Source: Rhodanobacter denitrificans (GTDB lineage: Bacteria > Pseudomonadota > Gammaproteobacteria > Xanthomonadales > Rhodanobacteraceae). From it: a stretch of 64,000 nucleotides of DNA. The notes under the pieces were generated by a model. The model was not told where the DNA came from. It saw only the letters and a list, made by a program, of their open reading frames with translations, and made no database searches. This document shows positions 37,126 through 45,849 of this stretch, in pieces. Numbering within the stretch: the stretch's first letter is position 1; every line of letters begins with the position of its first letter. A program made the position numbers and the translations under genes. Location of the stretch: assembly GCF_003335105.1 (NCBI RefSeq), contig NZ_QFWQ01000006.1, forward strand, positions 248,001 through 312,000, written 5' to 3'.

Positions 37126-38043
37126 TCAGTAGATCTCGCCCACGCAGCAGCGCAGGCTGCCGCCGGCCTTCTCGATCTCGTCCAGTTCCACCGCGCCCAC
37201 CGCGAAACCGTAGCCGGCCAGCGCTTCGCGCTGGGCGTCGGTGAGCGAACGGGCGGCGCGGGCGCTCATCCACACGCGGTGGTCGGAAAGGGTGATCGCG
37301 TTGCCGGCGAAGGCCTGTTTCTGCGCCGGGCTCAGCCAGACCGCGCGGTCACCACAGGCGGTGGCGATCGCCTGCGCCGCAGCCGGGTCGCGGAAGCCGT
37401 CGGCGGCGATGATCGCGGCACGGCCGGCCAGCAGGGTCAGCACCACGTTGGTGTGGTACTCGGTCTCGGCCAGCTCGAAGCAGTAGGTCAGGCGCAGGCC
37501 GAACGCCTGGTGCATCGCCTCGGCGCCGGCCGGGTCGCAGCGCTCGCTGAGGCCGCAGTAGCCGATGCCGCGGGCACGGTCGATCACCAGCGCGCCGGTC
37601 AGTTCGGCGACCAGGTCGCCGCGGGCGGACAGGTCGATCTCGTCGTAGCCCAGCACGTCGCCGAAGAAGCCGCGGATGTCGCCGCGCGCGGCCTCGCGCT
37701 GGCGTACCCGGTGGCGCATGCGACCGACGATCAGCCGTCCCGGCGCAGTGGCGAACACGTTGTTCGGAAACACCGCGTCGGGCGTTGCCGGGTCACCGGG
37801 AAAGGTGATCACCGGCACGTCTGCGCGCAGCGCCTGCGCCAGCGCGCCGTGCTGGGCCAGCGCCTTCAGCGGGTCGACCATCAGGCCCAGGTCCATGTAG
37901 CGGTTGTCGCGCGCCGATTCCTGCGCCAGCGCGAATTCGGCTGGCGCCACCATGAACGCGGCCCGCGCGGTCGCCGCCGCTCCCGGCAACGGCGCCAGCG
38001 CGGCGAATGCTTCGAGGAATTCGCCTGGCGAGGTGGTGATCAT
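37126..38043 (-). CDS. CtlX-type amidinohydrolase (arginine deiminase/amidinotransferase superfamily)
   Basis: 305 residues from the ATG giving MITTSPGEFLEAFAALAP; longer frames upstream are not protein-like. The superfamily signs are ITFPGDPATPDAVFPNNVF (Asp/Glu guanidine binder), the FELAETEYHTNVVLTLLAG segment with the catalytic His, and the C-terminal GGSLRCCVGEIY with nucleophile Cys299. These match citrulline-utilisation CtlX hydrolases and dimethylarginine hydrolase-like enzymes. It probably hydrolyses a guanidino or ureido group in arginine metabolism. No other arginine gene is adjacent. It is divergent from DUF3247 with a 224-bp gap. Confidence 0.8.
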   Translation of the reverse strand: MITTSPGEFLEAFAALAPLPGAAATARAAFMVAPAEFALAQESARDNRYMDLGLMVDPLKALAQHGALAQALRADVPVITFPGDPATPDAVFPNNVFATAPGRLIVGRMRHRVRQREAARGDIRGFFGDVLGYDEIDLSARGDLVAELTGALVIDRARGIGYCGLSERCDPAGAEAMHQAFGLRLTYCFELAETEYHTNVVLTLLAGRAAIIAADGFRDPAAAQAIATACGDRAVWLSPAQKQAFAGNAITLSDHRVWMSARAARSLTDAQREALAGYGFAVGAVELDEIEKAGGSLRCCVGEIY

Positions 38044-38267
38044 GGCGCGGCTCCATGCGGGAAGCGTAAAAGCATATCCGCTGCCGGTTCTTCCCGCGCG
38101 GCGGCTTCCATCCGTCGCTTGCAGCCAGCCCGATCGGGACCCGCTATCGCGCGTGCATGGCGTCCGGCATCCAGCCTGCCGTTCAGCTGGCAGACGGACG
38201 AATTGACGCGCGCTTTCCATGGGGCCAACCACCCTGATGCCCGATCACGTCACGCGAGGCGAATGCC

Positions 38268-38570
38268 ATGGGCAGAGCAGCGGAACGCGTCTACACCGAC
38301 CGGACCAGCATCCGGCAGCTCGAATCGCTGGTCGAGGAACTGCCGGCCAACGGCCATGTGGTGCTGCTGCTCAAGGACGGCAGCAGCTGCGATGGCGTGG
38401 TCGTCACGCGACCGAACGTGCAGCTGTTCCGCGATGCGGACGAGCGCGAAGGCATCAACGCCACCGTGCAGCTGGAACGGCCCGACGTGCCGGAATGGAG
38501 CCGGCAGGTCTGGCTTGACCAGATCGTGCGGGTCGAGCACCTCGACTCGTGCATGGCCGGCGAAAATTGA
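38268..38570 (+). CDS. DUF3247 family protein
   Basis: 100 residues, start ATG giving MGRAAERVYTDRTSIRQLE. The protein has VVLLLKDGSSCDGVVVTRPNVQLFRDADEREGINATVQLE..., a small beta-rich SH3-like pattern. The length and the QLERPDVPEWSRQVWLDQIVRVEHLDS ending match DUF3247, a xanthomonad-restricted family without known function. It has no signal peptide or TM. It stands alone and is followed by a terminator 120 bp downstream. Confidence 0.75.
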   Translation: MGRAAERVYTDRTSIRQLESLVEELPANGHVVLLLKDGSSCDGVVVTRPNVQLFRDADEREGINATVQLERPDVPEWSRQVWLDQIVRVEHLDSCMAGEN

Positions 38571-38691
38571 GAGATTGCGAATTCTTCAAGCTCGAGGCCT
38601 GGCCAGGGCGAGGCGAGGAGTTGAGGCAACGAAGGAGCAGTTGCCCGATGCCCGGGAGCGGAGCGGGCATACATGTGCCGGACTCGCGACG
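38571..38691. other. Spacer between DUF3247 and the terminator, with hairpins
   Basis: It contains CCTGGCCAGG (38598-38607), a 10-bp perfect palindrome, and ATGCCCG/CGGGCAT (38648-38654 and 38664-38670) flanking a 9-nt loop. No gene is supported. It could be a dispersed repeat, but no copy occurs elsewhere in this window. Confidence 0.3.
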
Positions 38692-38720
38692 GAAGGAAAC
38701 CACGGGAAGTGGTTTCCTTC
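38692..38720. terminator. Terminator-like hairpin between DUF3247 and the FAD oxidase
   Basis: GAAGGAAACCAC (38692-38703), GGGAA loop, GTGGTTTCCTTC (38709-38720): a perfect 12-bp stem. The outer ends are T-rich on both strands, suiting the convergent genes. Confidence 0.65.
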
Positions 38721-38750
38721 ACAAGCTCCGGGCGCAAGCAGGTTGGCGTT

Positions 38751-40580
38751 CTAGGTCAGCAAGCGGTTGAAGCCGTCCGCGCTCCACTCCTCGCTGCCGA
38801 CGCCGTGGTGCACGAAGAACAGGCCGTCGGGGTCGTACCTGCGCTTCGCTGCGGCGAGGCGCTGATAGTTGCCGCCCCAGAATCCCCGCTGCCAGTCGTG
38901 CAGGAAGTAGTCGCTTTCCGAGACATAGGAGCCGGCGTCGGGTGCCACGGCACGCAGCGCATCCATCGTCTTGTCGACGGCCGCGGCCATGCGCCGCGCC
39001 ATGGCCAGATCCGGTTTCGCACCCGGCATGCCGGGAAAGGCGGGATCGCCGCCGCTGGCGCTGATGGCCAGGGCGAAGGCATCGAGCACCTGCGGATGGG
39101 TGGCGGTGTCGCGGGCACGGTCGATCGCATCGGCTGGCGCGCCGGCCAGGCCCTTGTTGAAGTGCAGCGAGACGCCGTAGTGCTGCGCGGCCTCGAACAA
39201 GGCATCCACCAAGGGCGTCTGCCGCCCTGGCTGCAGCAGCGAAGCCGGCAGCCAGGCCGACTGGTAGCCCTGGATGAACCAGCCGACCTGGTCGTGGTCG
39301 CCGGACCACAGGAAGTGGTGGCGGGGGGAGCCGGGCCGGTCGTCCGACACGATGGCGCTCGGCAGATATTTGCGGAGGAATTCGGCGTCCCACAGATGTC
39401 GGGCCGGCGCCGCCAGCGCCTGGAAAAGTTTGCTGACGTGGCAATCCTTGCGCGCATGCACCCAGGCCAGAAAGGGCGCCCAGGTCTGTTCGGCCTGTTG
39501 CTGGCTGAGGCCCTGGAACATCATGGAAACCTCGAAGGTGTGGCCACCGTAGAATTTCATCTGCTCGCCCCAGTGCGGATTGAACAGCGCGCGCTGGTAG
39601 AAGCCCACCGCCTCGGCGATCAGGGCGCGGTAGGCCGCATCCGAGTCGGCCTTGACGGTGAGGTTGACACCGCCGAAGAACTCGGGCAGCTCGAAGGTGC
39701 GCAGGGTCAGCCGCGTGACCACGCCCAGGCTGCCGCCACCGCCGCCCTTGAGGCCCCAGAACAGCTCCGGATTCGTGCGGGCGTTGGCGATGCGTACCTG
39801 GCCGTCGGCGGTGACGATCTCCGCCTCCAGCAGGTTGGACGCCGCCGTGCCCCAGCGCTTGGAGAAGCTGCCGAAGCCCCCGCTCTGCACCAGCCCGGCC
39901 ACGCCCACCGTGGTGCAGCCGCCGCCCTGCACGTAGCGGCCGCCGCGGGTGGTCACGGCGTCGTAGGCGTCGATCCACATCGCGCCCGCCTGCACGCTTG
40001 CCGCCGCCTGTGGCGCCAGATGGCCGGCGCAGCCTTGCGGCACGAAGGCGTCGTGCAGGCTCACCTGGTTCATGTGGCGCGTCCACACCAGCAGCGAATC
40101 CGGCGCGTCCGAGGTGCCCTGGTAGCTGTGGCCGCCGCCCTTCACCACCAGTCGCAGGTGATGCTTGCGGGCGAAGTTGACGGCTGCGACCACGTCGGCC
40201 GGGTTCTCGGCTGCCACGGCCCAGGCGCTGGGTTGCGAGCTCCAGGCATCGGCCCAGCCGCTGGTCTGGGTCAGCGCGGGGTTGTCGCCCACCGCGAACG
40301 GGTTGGCCAGCTGCTTGAGCGCCTGCGCGCAGGCGCCGTCCGGTTGCGACGGGTCGCAGTGGGCGAAAGGCGATTCCAGCTTCAGCAGCCGGCCGCCGAC
40401 CTGCCGTTTCAGTTGCTCCCATTCCGCGGCCGCGGGCCAGCCCGGCTGCTCCGGGCGCAGCCGCGAGCGCAGGGTTGTCGCAAGGGTGCCGGCGCCGTGC
40501 GCCAGGGCCGTGCCACTGCGCATCAGCAAGGGCAGCAGCGGCAGGGTGACGGCCGCCTTCAGCAAGTCGCGCCTTTTCAT
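38751..40580 (-). CDS. Tat-exported FAD-linked oxidase with berberine-bridge domain
   Basis: 609 residues from the ATG giving MKRRDLLKAAVTLPLLPLL; RR followed by DLLK and a hydrophobic stretch fits a Tat signal. The FAD domain has GGGHSYQGTSDAPDSLLVWT (H151) and GGGCTTVGVAGLVQSGGFG (C222), the two residues that in BBE enzymes attach FAD bicovalently. The C-terminus YDPDGLFFVHHGVGSEEW is the BBE motif. Enzymes of this type oxidise alcohols, sugars or alkaloid-like compounds with O2. The substrate is unknown. It is divergent from the LytTR regulator, whose 157-bp shared promoter region may control it. Confidence 0.85.
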   Translation of the reverse strand: MKRRDLLKAAVTLPLLPLLMRSGTALAHGAGTLATTLRSRLRPEQPGWPAAAEWEQLKRQVGGRLLKLESPFAHCDPSQPDGACAQALKQLANPFAVGDNPALTQTSGWADAWSSQPSAWAVAAENPADVVAAVNFARKHHLRLVVKGGGHSYQGTSDAPDSLLVWTRHMNQVSLHDAFVPQGCAGHLAPQAAASVQAGAMWIDAYDAVTTRGGRYVQGGGCTTVGVAGLVQSGGFGSFSKRWGTAASNLLEAEIVTADGQVRIANARTNPELFWGLKGGGGGSLGVVTRLTLRTFELPEFFGGVNLTVKADSDAAYRALIAEAVGFYQRALFNPHWGEQMKFYGGHTFEVSMMFQGLSQQQAEQTWAPFLAWVHARKDCHVSKLFQALAAPARHLWDAEFLRKYLPSAIVSDDRPGSPRHHFLWSGDHDQVGWFIQGYQSAWLPASLLQPGRQTPLVDALFEAAQHYGVSLHFNKGLAGAPADAIDRARDTATHPQVLDAFALAISASGGDPAFPGMPGAKPDLAMARRMAAAVDKTMDALRAVAPDAGSYVSESDYFLHDWQRGFWGGNYQRLAAAKRRYDPDGLFFVHHGVGSEEWSADGFNRLLT

Positions 40581-40737
40581 CGTATCGCTCCGGGCTGGAT
40601 GGACGGGGGCCAGCATGGGCCGGTGTTGCCGTCATTCCCAGCCTGGGGTGACGGATGGCGGGCCGTCGGGGACGAAGCGACCCCGGTGCGGGACGGGGCG
40701 CGTGGGGATTTCGCCGCGGCCACGTAGAATCGCCCGC

Positions 40738-41604
40738 ATGAGCGAGCAGGCGGATGGTGGATATAGGGATTTTCAGCGTTGGCCACCCTCGGTCGAGGTG
40801 GCTTTCTGGGTGGCGCTGTCCCTCCTGAACACGGTGTTCAACGGCTTCGTTGCGCAGATCGACCATGCCCGCACGGCGGCCTGGGAACCGTGGGTGTGGG
40901 AATCGAGCAGCGCGCTGCTGGTCCTGCTGCTGATCCCCTTCGTGAAGATGGTGGAATGGCGCTGGCCGTTCCGCTTCGATACGTGGCGTCACAGCCTGCC
41001 CTGGCACCTGCTGGCCAGTGTGGCGTTCAGCCTGATCCATGTGGCCGGCATGGTCGGGCTGCGCAGACTGGCTTATGCGATGGCAGGCCGGCATTACCAT
41101 CTGGGCGCGTGGTGGCCGAACTTCGGTTACGAGTACCTGAAGGACATCCGCAGCTATTTCATCATCGTCGCGCTGATCTGCCTGTCGCGGCTGTGGCTGC
41201 TGCGCCAGCAGGGCGAGGCGAAACTGCTGGCCGCGCCGGACGAGGGTGCGCCGGTGGAGCCGGTGGAGCGGCCGGAGCGCTTCCTGGTGCGCAAGCTGGG
41301 CAAGGAGTTTCTGCTCAACGCCAGCGAGATCGAGTGGCTGCAGGCTGCGGGCAATTACGTGAACCTGCATGTGCGCGGTCGCGATTATCCCTTGCGCGCC
41401 ACCATGGCCGGGATCGAGGAACGGCTGGATCCGGCGCGCTTCGTGCGGGTGCATCGCGGCTACTTCGTCAACCTCGACTATCTGGCCGAGATCGAGCCGC
41501 TGGAAACCGGCGACGCGCGGCTGCAGATGCGTGACGGCGGGAAGATTCCCTGCAGCCGGCGCCATCGCGCCGCGCTGCGCGAGCGCTTCGGCCGGCAGGA
41601 TTGA
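40738..41604 (+). CDS. Membrane-bound LytTR-domain transcriptional regulator
   Basis: 288 residues from the ATG giving MSEQADGGYRDFQRWP. Four TM segments (VEVAFWVALSLLNTVF, LLVLLLIPFVKMVEW, LPWHLLASVAFSLIHVAGM, FIIVALICLSRLWLL) are followed by a LytTR DNA-binding domain from residue ~190: RFLVRKLGKEFLLNASEIEWLQAAGNYVNLH, LRATMAGIEERLDPARFVRVHRGYFVNLDYL. Such proteins lack a phospho-acceptor domain and act as membrane-tethered regulators, binding imperfect direct repeats. The target is unknown; the divergent FAD oxidase is the nearest candidate. Confidence 0.88.
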   Translation: MSEQADGGYRDFQRWPPSVEVAFWVALSLLNTVFNGFVAQIDHARTAAWEPWVWESSSALLVLLLIPFVKMVEWRWPFRFDTWRHSLPWHLLASVAFSLIHVAGMVGLRRLAYAMAGRHYHLGAWWPNFGYEYLKDIRSYFIIVALICLSRLWLLRQQGEAKLLAAPDEGAPVEPVERPERFLVRKLGKEFLLNASEIEWLQAAGNYVNLHVRGRDYPLRATMAGIEERLDPARFVRVHRGYFVNLDYLAEIEPLETGDARLQMRDGGKIPCSRRHRAALRERFGRQD

Positions 41605-41674
41605 ACACGGACGGTTGCGCGGCGACGGCCGATCGTTCCAAGCTAGCCGCCTGTTCCCGCCTGGCAGGTCGCCG

Positions 41675-42409
41675 ATGAATCGCGCTTTTCTCCGTTGTGT
41701 TCCGCTGGCTTTCTGCGCTGCCTGGCTGCTGGCCGGCTGCTCGCCCCAGGGCGGCGCTCCGGCACCGACGGCGGAGCAGCAGCAGGCCCAGGCCCGGACG
41801 GCCGACGCGGCGCGCAACCTCGATACCTACCGCCAGCTGCTGCGCATCCGCAACGACGAGATGGCGGTGTCGATGGGCAAGGACATCGTCAAGCGGTTTC
41901 CGGACAGCGCCGCGGCGAAGGAGGTGCTGCAGACCCTGCCGGCGATCGAGCAGCGCTACACCGAGGCCAGCGAGAAGAACCGGCTGGCCGGGCTGTGGCT
42001 GTACCAGGTGGCGCCGATGGCCGGCGGCACGCAGTCCACCGCCACCATCGAGAACAGCCAGCCCGCCAGCGGCGACCGCGTGCGGCTGGTGCTGCGCCGG
42101 CACACCGAGTGGGGCCAGAGCGTGTTCCTGTACGGCAGCAAGCCCGGCTTCGTCTGCCGCGGCAACTGCATCATCGCCGGCAGCGCCGACGGCAAGCCGG
42201 TGCGGATCAAGGCATTCGCGCCGTCCACCGGCGAGCCGGCGCTGATGATCCGCGACGACAACGGCTTCATCGCAATGCTGCGCAAGGCCAAGAAGATCGA
42301 GCTGGACGTCACCCTGGTCGACGGCGAGAAGAGGCAGGCCCTGGTCTACGAAGTGGCCGGCTTCGACCCGGCCAGGTGGGTTGCCGTCGGCAAGCAGAAA
42401 AAGAAGTAG
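41675..42409 (+). CDS. Putative lipoprotein of unknown function
   Basis: 244 residues from the ATG giving MNRAFLRCVPLAFCAAWLLAGCS. The signal peptide ends in the lipobox LAGC. The mature part has an Ala/Gln-rich helical region (TAEQQQAQARTADAARNLDTY, about residues 30-110) containing a repeat-like (MAVSMGKDIVKRFPDSAAAKEVLQ) segment. A beta-rich C-terminal half follows (YGSKPGFVCRGNCIIAGSADG, a Cys pair likely disulfide-bonded). Its genomic neighbours are unrelated small envelope genes. I do not recognise a family. Confidence 0.7.
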   Translation: MNRAFLRCVPLAFCAAWLLAGCSPQGGAPAPTAEQQQAQARTADAARNLDTYRQLLRIRNDEMAVSMGKDIVKRFPDSAAAKEVLQTLPAIEQRYTEASEKNRLAGLWLYQVAPMAGGTQSTATIENSQPASGDRVRLVLRRHTEWGQSVFLYGSKPGFVCRGNCIIAGSADGKPVRIKAFAPSTGEPALMIRDDNGFIAMLRKAKKIELDVTLVDGEKRQALVYEVAGFDPARWVAVGKQKKK

Positions 42410-42470
42410 CGCGGTACGCGGAAAGCCGTCTCGTGCGTTCTGGTACCTCCCACCGATGGAGACCGACGAC

Positions 42471-42923
42471 ATGGGCACCACGACACGTGTTCTGCTGGCG
42501 ACGGCCCTGACCGCCATGCTCGTCGGCTGCGCCGGCGCGCCCTACACGCAGCGGATCAGCGAGCGCCAGGCCGCGTATGCCGCCGCGGCCGGGGCGCCGG
42601 TGCGCAGCTTCCGCTTCTTCAACCTGTACACGTGGGAGCCGCTGGGCGACACCGAGCTGGCCGTCTACACGCGGCCGAACGAGGCGTGGCTGCTCGACCT
42701 CGGCGGCTGCCACGACCTGGAATTCGTCAACGCGATCGGGATCACCTCCAGCGTCGGCCAGGTGATGGTCGGCTTCGACAAGGTGCTCACCGGGGCGCGC
42801 AATTTCCCCTGCACGATCACCCGGATCCGCCCGGTCGACGTGAAGAGCCTCAAGGTCGCGCAGCAGAAGCAGCGGCAGATCGACAGCAAGGCGCGCACGG
42901 ACCCGCCCGCCGGATCGCCATGA
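42471..42923 (+). CDS. DUF6491 family putative lipoprotein
   Basis: 150 residues from the ATG giving MGTTTRVLLATALTAMLVGCAG; an alternative start 15 bp earlier has a weaker fit. Lipobox LVGC. The remainder (FRFFNLYTWEPLGDTELAVYTR, EAWLLDLGGCHDLEFVNAIGI, KVLTGARNFPCTITRIRPVDV) matches DUF6491 with its two Cys. Such proteins are common in Rhodanobacter and Lysobacter and of unknown function. It is 61 bp after the previous lipoprotein gene and is convergent with the ferritin-like gene (3 bp apart). Confidence 0.75.
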   Translation: MGTTTRVLLATALTAMLVGCAGAPYTQRISERQAAYAAAAGAPVRSFRFFNLYTWEPLGDTELAVYTRPNEAWLLDLGGCHDLEFVNAIGITSSVGQVMVGFDKVLTGARNFPCTITRIRPVDVKSLKVAQQKQRQIDSKARTDPPAGSP

Positions 42924-42926
42924 GCA

Positions 42927-43802
42927 TCAGTGCAGGAACAGCTTCTCGGTGATCTTCGCCAGCGGCTTTTCCAGGGCGCTCTGCAGGCGCGCGGGCAGGT
43001 CCAGCGGCTTGAGCAGCATCTTCACCGTCATCCCGGCCGGAATGTGCCGGCGCAACAGGCCCTGGGCGCGGTCGCTGATGCGGCGGAACTCGGCTTCGTT
43101 GCCCTGGTGCTGCGGGTAACACTGGTTGAACACGTGGCGCAGCGCGATGTCGCTGTCCTCGCTCTTGATCTCGTTGACCCGGCGCAGGATCGCCCGGAAC
43201 ACCTTGTAGCGGCCGAAGCCCTCGCGCTCGCGATACAGCCGGTAGTGCTGGTAGAAGTACTTGAAGTGGCGGACTTCGTCGCTCTTGATGTGGTTGGTCA
43301 GCTGCTTCAGCACCGGCTCGTCGGTGATCTCGTTGAGCGCGCGGTACAGGCTGGCGGTGCCGGTTTCCACCACGCAGCGCGCGGCCAGTTCCAGCCCGCG
43401 GCAGGTTTCCAGCTGCTCGGCGGTGCACACCGCGCCGTATTCGCTCCAGAACGCCTGGAAGCCCTTGTCCCAGTCGAATTCCGGCCAGACCTTCCTGACG
43501 TAGGCGGCCAGCGCACGGCCGTGCTGCAGCTCCTCCTGCTCCCAGTGCTGGCTGAGCCAGGCTCCCAGTTCCTCGTCGTCGGCGAAGTGGCGGACCAGGT
43601 TCTGCGTGTACAGGTCCGAGCCGCTCTCGACGAAGGACGAACTGCACAGCAGGAAAAACAGATCCTCGTCGTGGCGTATGCGCGCGACCTCGATCCGGTC
43701 CAGATCGATGCTTTCCAGGGTCCAGGGCAGGTCGGTGGAATAACTCAAGCGGATTTCCCGTAGGGCAACGCGAATGCCGGCCGCCGCGGCAGGCGCCCGC
43801 AT
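42927..43802 (-). CDS. Ferritin-like diiron protein
   Basis: 291 residues from the furthest ATG; the true start may be up to ~20 residues further in, since the first residues are Ala/Arg-rich and a TTG preceded by CGGGAA is also possible. Two diiron half-sites are seen: HWEQEELQHGRAL and HIKSDEVRHFKYF, plus an earlier HDEDLFFLL. The spacing suits a four-helix ferritin-like/acyl-ACP desaturase-like fold. Fe-dependent oxidation or hydroxylation is likely, the substrate unknown. It follows the universal stress gene on the same strand with an 81-bp gap. Confidence 0.7.
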   Translation of the reverse strand: MRAPAAAAGIRVALREIRLSYSTDLPWTLESIDLDRIEVARIRHDEDLFFLLCSSSFVESGSDLYTQNLVRHFADDEELGAWLSQHWEQEELQHGRALAAYVRKVWPEFDWDKGFQAFWSEYGAVCTAEQLETCRGLELAARCVVETGTASLYRALNEITDEPVLKQLTNHIKSDEVRHFKYFYQHYRLYREREGFGRYKVFRAILRRVNEIKSEDSDIALRHVFNQCYPQHQGNEAEFRRISDRAQGLLRRHIPAGMTVKMLLKPLDLPARLQSALEKPLAKITEKLFLH

Positions 43803-43883
43803 GACAGAAAGATGTCACAGGATACGACGCGGGCGCGACGGTGGGTTAACGCGGCCCGACTCGCACCGCGGCGTCGCCGCACT

Positions 43884-44300
43884 TCAGCGCACCACCGTCA
43901 CCGGCACATGGGCACGTGCCAGCACGTTGCCGGACACCGAGCCGAGCAGCCAGCGCGCCAGCGCGCCGCGCTCGGTATGGCCGATCACGATATGGTCCAC
44001 GCCATGCTGCTCGACCTGGCTGAGCAGCACGTCGCCGGGGCTGCCGTAGATCAGCTCGACGTCGACCAGCCGGTCGGCGTCCGGCACGATCGCGGTGAGT
44101 TCCTCCAGCAGTTCCTGCACGCGCCGGGTGCCGGAGTCGGCCATCATCAACGCCGAGGCGTCCGCGCCGCCCTCGGTCACCTGCAGCACCGACACCACGC
44201 GCACCCGGCCGTTGCCGCAGCGGGCCAGCTCGATGGCGAATTGGAACGCTCGGCGCGAGGCTTCCGAGCCGTCGTAACCCACCAGTGAATACTTGACCAT
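43884..44300 (-). CDS. Universal stress protein (UspA family)
   Basis: 138 residues from the ATG giving MVKYSLVGYDGSEASRRAF, with upstream AGGAG. The UspA nucleotide-binding motif is clear at the C-terminus: IGHTERGALARWLLGSVSGNVLARAHVPVTVV (G-2x-G-9x-GS type). The N-terminus VGYDGSEASRRA is also standard. The ATP-binding class is predicted from the glycines. Usp genes usually rise in stasis. It is divergent from the small exported protein. Confidence 0.9.
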   Translation of the reverse strand: MVKYSLVGYDGSEASRRAFQFAIELARCGNGRVRVVSVLQVTEGGADASALMMADSGTRRVQELLEELTAIVPDADRLVDVELIYGSPGDVLLSQVEQHGVDHIVIGHTERGALARWLLGSVSGNVLARAHVPVTVVR

Positions 44301-44553
44301 GGTTCTCCTTGCGCGGTGATCCGGCATCGGGCCATGCCGAGTCTAGGCACGGTCCCGGTCCGCTCACAAGTCTCGGCGCGGCTTGCGAATCGTTGCCAGC
44401 GCGGTGCTTTCGCCGGACAACCTGAACGGGCAGTCAAGCTTCTGCACATCGCTGTCACGCTGACGTAAACACGATTTCCGACCACGCGGCAGCCCGCGAT
44501 CCATGCGGCCGGTCGCGTCCGTGTCCCCCCGCACGAACCGCAAGGAGAACATC

Positions 44554-45012
44554 ATGATCAAGCGTACTCTTGGAATGGCTGCCCTGGTCCTGGCCTGTGC
44601 CGGCGCGATGGCCGCGTGGCCGGCGGGCAACGCACAAGCTGCCGAAGCGTCGGTGAAATGCGATCTCGTCTACAACCTCTCCGGCTGGTCGCTGCTCTAC
44701 AAGCACGCCGAAGGAAGCGGCACGATTACCTGCGACAACGGCCAGAGCGCGGATGTGAAGATCGCCGTGGTCGGCGGCGGCCTCACCGCCGGCAAGTACC
44801 ACATCGATCACGGCAAGGGCGAGATCAGCAAGGTGCATGGCATCGCCGACGTCTACGGCGACTACGTGCAGGCCGGCGCCGAGGCTGGCGTGGTGAAGAG
44901 CGGCACCGTGCAGGTGTTGACCAAGGGCACGACCTCGCTGGCGCTGTCCGGCACCGGGGAAGGCGTGAATCTGGGTGTCTCGGTGGGCAAGTTCACCATC
45001 CGCAAACACTGA
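44554..45012 (+). CDS. Small exported protein of unknown function
   Basis: 152 residues from the ATG giving MIKRTLGMAALVLACAGAM, with AAGGAG upstream. A Sec signal peptide precedes a glycine- and threonine-rich mature domain (YNLSGWSLLYKHAEGSGTITC, VVGGGLTAGKYHIDHGKGEIS, VQVLTKGTTSLALSGTGEGVN) of predicted beta structure with two cysteines. No family was recognised. It is monocistronic with its own terminator and divergent from uspA. Confidence 0.7.
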   Translation: MIKRTLGMAALVLACAGAMAAWPAGNAQAAEASVKCDLVYNLSGWSLLYKHAEGSGTITCDNGQSADVKIAVVGGGLTAGKYHIDHGKGEISKVHGIADVYGDYVQAGAEAGVVKSGTVQVLTKGTTSLALSGTGEGVNLGVSVGKFTIRKH

Positions 45013-45028
45013 TGTCCGCACGGTGCGG

Positions 45029-45061
45029 CGAAGGAGGGTGTCCGTCCGGCGCCCTCCTTCG
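45029..45061 (+). terminator. Hairpin terminator candidate after the small exported gene
   Basis: CGAAGGAGGG (45029-45038) and CCCTCCTTCG (45052-45061), a perfect 10-bp stem with a 13-nt loop. No long T-run, so efficiency is uncertain. Confidence 0.5.
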
Positions 45062-45129
45062 TCGCGACGGGTAGACTGTGGCGGTTGCCCCCTGGGTTTT
45101 CGTTTCCCCGAACTGGAGCCGCCACCGCC

Positions 45130-45309
45130 ATGCGTCGTCTTTCCTGCCTGCTCGTGCCGGGCTCGCGCATGGGCGCGCACTGCGCCTGGCGCGCCACTTT
45201 CCCAACCGGCCCGCAGGGCAAGGTCGCGAAGGTCTACGTGGACGTCGATCCGGAGAAGAACTCGGCACAGGTGCTGGGCGACCTGGCCGGCCTGAAGGCG
45301 GCCCGCTGA
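45130..45309 (+). CDS. Short hypothetical protein coupled to the next gene
   Basis: 59 residues from the ATG giving MRRLSCLLVPGSRMG. Its TGA overlaps the ATG of the next gene (TGATG at 45307-45311), typical of translational coupling. The second half (AKVYVDVDPEKNSAQVLGDLAGLK) looks protein-like, but no family is recognised. The codon use fits coding in this GC-rich genome, yet the length makes it uncertain; it might be the remnant of a longer gene. Confidence 0.4.
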   Translation: MRRLSCLLVPGSRMGAHCAWRATFPTGPQGKVAKVYVDVDPEKNSAQVLGDLAGLKAAR

Positions 45310-45782
45310 TGCCGCTGGCGATGCGTACCGGCCCCGCCTCGGCGCAGCGCTTCTCGGCGTGGATGAGCGCCGTTTGGATCCTGTTGCTGTTCGCCGCGGT
45401 GGGGTTCGTACAGTACCTGCAGCACGCCGAATACGCCTACCTGGCGGCCGCGCTGGTGGTGATCGCGGCGTGCGCTGGCTGCATCCTGCACCAGGCATGG
45501 GCGCGGCCGACGATGCAGGTGCTGGCCGTGCTGCTGGCGGGGTGGACGCTGGTCACCGGCGTGTTGATGCTGCAGCACACCGGCGACTTCGAGATCGCGC
45601 GGCAGCATGCGCGGGCGCAACCGCAGCTGGGCGAGGTGGCGCTGTGGATGATCGCGCGGGCCGAGCGCACTTGGCAGGTCGGCCTGGCGCTCAAGGCGGC
45701 CGCGCTGCCGCTGCTGCTGTGGCTGGCCTGGCAGCTGGGCCGCCCGGCGGTGCGTGCGCAGTTCCACCCGCGACGCCCTTGA
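45309..45782 (+). CDS. Small inner-membrane protein with four transmembrane segments
   Basis: 157 residues from the ATG within TGATG. Hydrophobic segments: WMSAVWILLLFAAVGFVQYL, YLAAALVVIAACAGCIL, MQVLAVLLAGWTLVTGVLML and VGLALKAAALPLLLWLAW. No catalytic motif. It could form a two-gene unit with the short ORF before. Function unknown. Confidence 0.65.
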   Translation: MPLAMRTGPASAQRFSAWMSAVWILLLFAAVGFVQYLQHAEYAYLAAALVVIAACAGCILHQAWARPTMQVLAVLLAGWTLVTGVLMLQHTGDFEIARQHARAQPQLGEVALWMIARAERTWQVGLALKAAALPLLLWLAWQLGRPAVRAQFHPRRP

Positions 45783-45849
45783 GCGGCCAGTTCAGCGGCG
45801 GTTGCGACGGCGTCGGCTATCGCTGGGCAAGTTCATCCGGAAGCCATCC

